A stretch of DNA of 64,000 nt from Tropicimonas sp. IMCC6043 (lineage in GTDB: Bacteria > Pseudomonadota > Alphaproteobacteria > Rhodobacterales > Rhodobacteraceae), in contig NZ_SELO01000020.1 of assembly GCF_004146235.1 (NCBI RefSeq), forward strand, positions 1 through 64,000, in the 5' to 3' direction. The translations under genes and the position numbers were made by a program. Shown one piece after another: positions 61,404 through 64,000 of this stretch. Numbering within the stretch: position 1 is the stretch's first letter; each line of letters opens with the position of its first letter. The notes beneath the pieces are model-generated. The model did not search any database. It had not been told where the DNA came from and saw only the letters and a program-made list of their open reading frames with translations.

Positions 61404-62567
61404 TCAGTAGACGGAGTCGGAATTGTCTTCGATCTCTTCCAGGGTGACCTTGCCCCAGAGCACGCGGTAGACCCAGGCGGTGTAGGCGAGGATCATCGGC
61501 ATGAAGATCACCGTGGAGACGAGCATCACGAAGAGCGTCAGATGCGACGAGGAACTGTCCCACACGGTCAGCGAGGCATTCGGATCCACCGTCGAGGGCA
61601 GGATGAAGGGGAACATCGTCAGCCCCACCGTCGAGATCACGCCCGTGATGCCGAGCTTCGACCACAGGAGCGGCGCCACGTCGGACTGCCCCGACAGGCT
61701 CCGGGCCGCCATCAGGATGCCCAGAAAACCCATGACCGGCGCCACTGCAATCCAGGGGCGCCGGCCATAGGCGTCCAGCCAGCTGCCGCTCCGCTCAACC
61801 CCGGAGAGCAACGGGTTGGACGGACCATCGGTGACGATGCTACCGGAAATTGCGTAGCCGTCGATCCCGATGGCCAACCAGAGACCTGCAAGTGCGAACC
61901 CCGCCGCCGCGAGATAACCGAAGAGCGGGCCCATGCGGCGGGCGCGGGTCTCGACCATGCCGTCCGACTTGAGCGCAAGCCAGGCCGCGCCGTGCTGAAG
62001 CAGCATGAAGAACGACACCAGTCCGGCGAGCAGCGAGAACGGGTTCAGGAGGCCGAGGAACTTGGCGTAGAACGGGCCATCATACATCGGCATCAGGTCG
62101 GGCGTGAGGTGGAAGGGTACACCGACGAGGACATTGCCGACCGCCACGCCGAAGATCAGCGCCGGCACCGCGCCGCCGGCGAAGAGCGCCCAGTCCCAGG
62201 CCGACCGCCAGGCCCGGCTCTCGCGCTTCGAGCGGTATTTGAAGCCGGCGGGCCGCAGGATCAGCGCCGCCAGAACGGCGAACATGGCGAGGTAGAACCC
62301 CGAGAAGCTTACCGCATAGAGCGGTGGCCAGGCGGCGAAGATGGCGCCGCCGCCGAGGATAAACCAGACCTGGTTGCCTTCCCAGACCGGGCCCACAGTG
62401 TTGATCGCCTGCCGGCGCTCCAGGTCCGTCCGGGCCACGAAGGGCAGGAGCGCGCCGACTCCCATGTCGAAGCCGTCGGTCAGCGCGAAGCCGATCAGCA
62501 GCACGCCGAGCAGCAGCCACCAGATGACGCGAAGCGTGTCGAATGCGATGAGATCATGCAGAATCAT
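61404..62567 (-). CDS. cydB: Cytochrome bd ubiquinol oxidase subunit II
   Basis: 387-residue membrane protein of cytochrome bd with about eight to nine helices. The N-terminal WWLLLGVLLIGFALTDGFDM and the following EGNQVWFILGGGAIFAAWPP are standard CydB. It completes the quinol oxidase with CydA. It follows cydA by 6 nt. Confidence 0.95.
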   Translation of the reverse strand: MILHDLIAFDTLRVIWWLLLGVLLIGFALTDGFDMGVGALLPFVARTDLERRQAINTVGPVWEGNQVWFILGGGAIFAAWPPLYAVSFSGFYLAMFAVLAALILRPAGFKYRSKRESRAWRSAWDWALFAGGAVPALIFGVAVGNVLVGVPFHLTPDLMPMYDGPFYAKFLGLLNPFSLLAGLVSFFMLLQHGAAWLALKSDGMVETRARRMGPLFGYLAAAGFALAGLWLAIGIDGYAISGSIVTDGPSNPLLSGVERSGSWLDAYGRRPWIAVAPVMGFLGILMAARSLSGQSDVAPLLWSKLGITGVISTVGLTMFPFILPSTVDPNASLTVWDSSSSHLTLFVMLVSTVIFMPMILAYTAWVYRVLWGKVTLEEIEDNSDSVY

Positions 62568-62573
62568 GTCGGG

Positions 62574-64000
62574 TCACTCCGCAGGGGCTGCGCCGGGGAC
62601 GTTGCCGTCATGCGTGCGCAGGCGGTGTTCGTGTCTGGCCATCCACTGGTCGGTTTCGGCGACGTCCATGTAGGGGCCCTTGCGGATGTATTTCAGCATA
62701 AGCCCCATCTCGATAACGAACAGGACCGAGTAGAAGGTCACGAAGCCGGCCAGCGTGATTGCAAGGTCGGCGACCGACAGGTGGCTCACCGACATCGCCG
62801 TCGGCAGCACCCCGTCCACCGTCCAGGGCTGGCGGCCGAATTCGGCGACAAACCAGCCGAGCTCGGCGGCGATCCACGGCGTTGGGATGATCAGCACCGC
62901 GAGCCAGAGCGCCGGCCGCGGGAAGGTCATGCCCTTCCAGTTGGCGCGGTAGAAGAAATAGATCATCACCCCGAGGAACCCGAAGCCGAACCCCACCATC
63001 AGGCGAAAGGCCCAGAAGAGCGGCCAGACCGTCGGCACAGTGTCGTTGGAGGCGAGCGCGATCTGGTGTTCTGTCGCCTCGCGCGGGTCGTCGACATAGC
63101 GCTTCAGCAGAAAGGCGTAGCCGAGATCGGCCGAGTGGTCCTCGAACTGCGTCCGGAGAGCGTCGGTCGCTTCGCCTCCGGCGGCGCGAAGCTGTTCCAG
63201 CGCGTCATAGGCGATGATACCGGACTTGATGCGCGCCTCGGCATTCTCCACCAGCTCGGCAATGCCGGGGATTTCCTGGGTCAGCGAGCGGGTGCCGATC
63301 AGCCCCATCACGTAGGGAATGTGGATGGCGTAATGGGTCTCCCGAGCCTGCATGTCCGGGAAGCCGACGAGCGTGAAGGAGGCCGGCGCCGGCTCGGTGT
63401 GCCACATGCCCTCGATGGCAGCGAGCTTCATCTTCTGGTTGTCGGTGGCCTCGTAGCCCGACTCGTCGCCCAGCACGATCACCGAGAGCGCCGAGGCGAG
63501 GCCGAAGGCGGCCGCGACCGCGATCGACCGCCGCGCGAGATCGACGTGACGTCCCTTCAGCAGATACCAGGCCGAAACGCCGAGCACGAAGACCGCGGCC
63601 GTCACGTAGCCCGCCGAGACGGTGTGAACGAATTTCGCCTGCGCCACCGGGTTGAACACCACGTCGTAGAAGGAGGTCATCTCCATGCGCATCGAGACCG
63701 GGTTGAAAGCGGCGCCGACAGGGTTCTGCATCCAGCCGTTGGCGATCAGGATCCAGAGCGCCGAGAAGTTGGAGCCGATGGCGACCAGCCAGGCGACGAT
63801 GAGGTGGGCGCGTTTCGACAGCTTTTCCCAGCCAAAGAAGAAGAGCCCGACGAATGTTGCCTCCATGAAGAAGGCCATCAGCCCCTCGATGGCGAGCGGC
63901 GCGCCGAAGATGTCTCCGACATAGTGGCTGTAGTAGGACCAGTTCATCCCGAACTGGAACTCCATCGTGATGCCGGTGGCGACGCCGAGGACAAAGTTGA
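62574..64000 (-). CDS. cydA: Cytochrome bd ubiquinol oxidase subunit I (5' end beyond window)
   Basis: The C-terminal 475 residues or so of CydA; the N-terminus lies past base 64000, and the first residues visible are NFVLGVATGITMEFQFGMNW. The haem-ligand His and the quinol loop are recognisable: the long Q-loop form is indicated by KMKLAAIEGMWHTEPAPASF and the following segment. GRQPWTVDGVLPTAMS near the C-terminus is typical of CydA. It forms the high-affinity, cyanide-tolerant terminal oxidase with CydB and CydX. Confidence 0.94.
   Translation of the reverse strand, partial: NFVLGVATGITMEFQFGMNWSYYSHYVGDIFGAPLAIEGLMAFFMEATFVGLFFFGWEKLSKRAHLIVAWLVAIGSNFSALWILIANGWMQNPVGAAFNPVSMRMEMTSFYDVVFNPVAQAKFVHTVSAGYVTAAVFVLGVSAWYLLKGRHVDLARRSIAVAAAFGLASALSVIVLGDESGYEATDNQKMKLAAIEGMWHTEPAPASFTLVGFPDMQARETHYAIHIPYVMGLIGTRSLTQEIPGIAELVENAEARIKSGIIAYDALEQLRAAGGEATDALRTQFEDHSADLGYAFLLKRYVDDPREATEHQIALASNDTVPTVWPLFWAFRLMVGFGFGFLGVMIYFFYRANWKGMTFPRPALWLAVLIIPTPWIAAELGWFVAEFGRQPWTVDGVLPTAMSVSHLSVADLAITLAGFVTFYSVLFVIEMGLMLKYIRKGPYMDVAETDQWMARHEHRLRTHDGNVPGAAPAE

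Overview
The window is high-GC, gene-dense bacterial chromosome and reads as an alphaproteobacterium of the Rhodobacteraceae (Rhodobacterales). The pointers are a VPLPA-CTERM sorting tail, a second heat-shock sigma factor of the RpoHII type, glcDEF, DUF1285 divergent from moxR, the glnD-murJ pair, the lppC / rsmI-yraN-gshB arrangement, DUF1491-era, and a TTT (tripartite tricarboxylate transporter) uptake locus. No phage, plasmid, insertion sequence, CRISPR array or rRNA was seen. The genus cannot be fixed from the sequence alone.

Layout. 1-4518: the tail of an unidentified gene, then an RND efflux adaptor-pump operon. 4519-5665: a gene-poor stretch with tRNA-Ser(GCT) on the minus strand, ending in a promoter and palindrome. 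5666-14857: one tightly coupled catabolic operon, tctC-tctA-(Gfo/Idh/MocA)-tctB-(sugar isomerase-like)-(enolase superfamily)-(NAD epimerase-like)-tetR-(DapA-like aldolase). This is the most accessory-looking and least characterised part of the window. 15085-19729: small housekeeping and unassigned genes (HIT protein, ATP-grasp with an ABC ATPase, zinc finger, Ca2+/Na+ exchanger, HD hydrolase). 19814-24474: a YHS-domain gene broken by a 14-bp tandem duplication, polA, and a cation diffusion facilitator. 24486-31874: DUF1285, divergent from a coupled moxR-DUF58-BatA/DUF4159 membrane operon. 32200-33983: a VPLPA-CTERM lectin-like protein, a secreted-protein gene with a stop codon inside its signal peptide, and a DUF599 protein. 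34065-39398: glycolate oxidase glcDEF and a periplasmic amidohydrolase. 39685-42461: trpS, a rhomboid that lacks its catalytic residues, and a transglutaminase-like protein. 42475-47970: lppC-glnD-murJ on the minus strand. 48063-53666: rsmI-yraN-gshB-hydrolase, comM, and an exopolysaccharide sugar transferase. 53670-57533: GST with a Cys-rich tail, histidine phosphatase plus cobU/cobP, and rpoHII coupled to a ChaN-like gene. 57538-64000: Nudix, recO-tag, era-DUF1491, and cydABX, including a 36-codon cydX and its terminator; cydA runs off the right edge.

How the genes work together. In the TTT operon a periplasmic binding protein (TctC) would capture a small carboxylate and hand it to TctA/TctB. 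The oxidoreductase, isomerase/epimerase, enolase-superfamily enzyme and Schiff-base aldolase then form a plausible route for breaking down an acid sugar, with the in-operon TetR as the likely local regulator. The substrate is unknown. The moxR operon is probably an envelope-associated chaperone/complex system. GlnD senses nitrogen, MurJ flips lipid II, and cydABX is a high-affinity quinol oxidase. RpoHII has a sequence upstream that resembles a sigma-E (RpoE-ChrR) promoter, which would fit a singlet-oxygen response.

Two genes look freshly broken (YHS protein, 14-bp duplication; DUF599 neighbour, nonsense codon in the signal peptide). Two enzymes keep their fold but have lost catalytic residues (rhomboid; epimerase-like protein with Cys in place of the YxxxK lysine). 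These, together with the TTT operon, deserve a second look.
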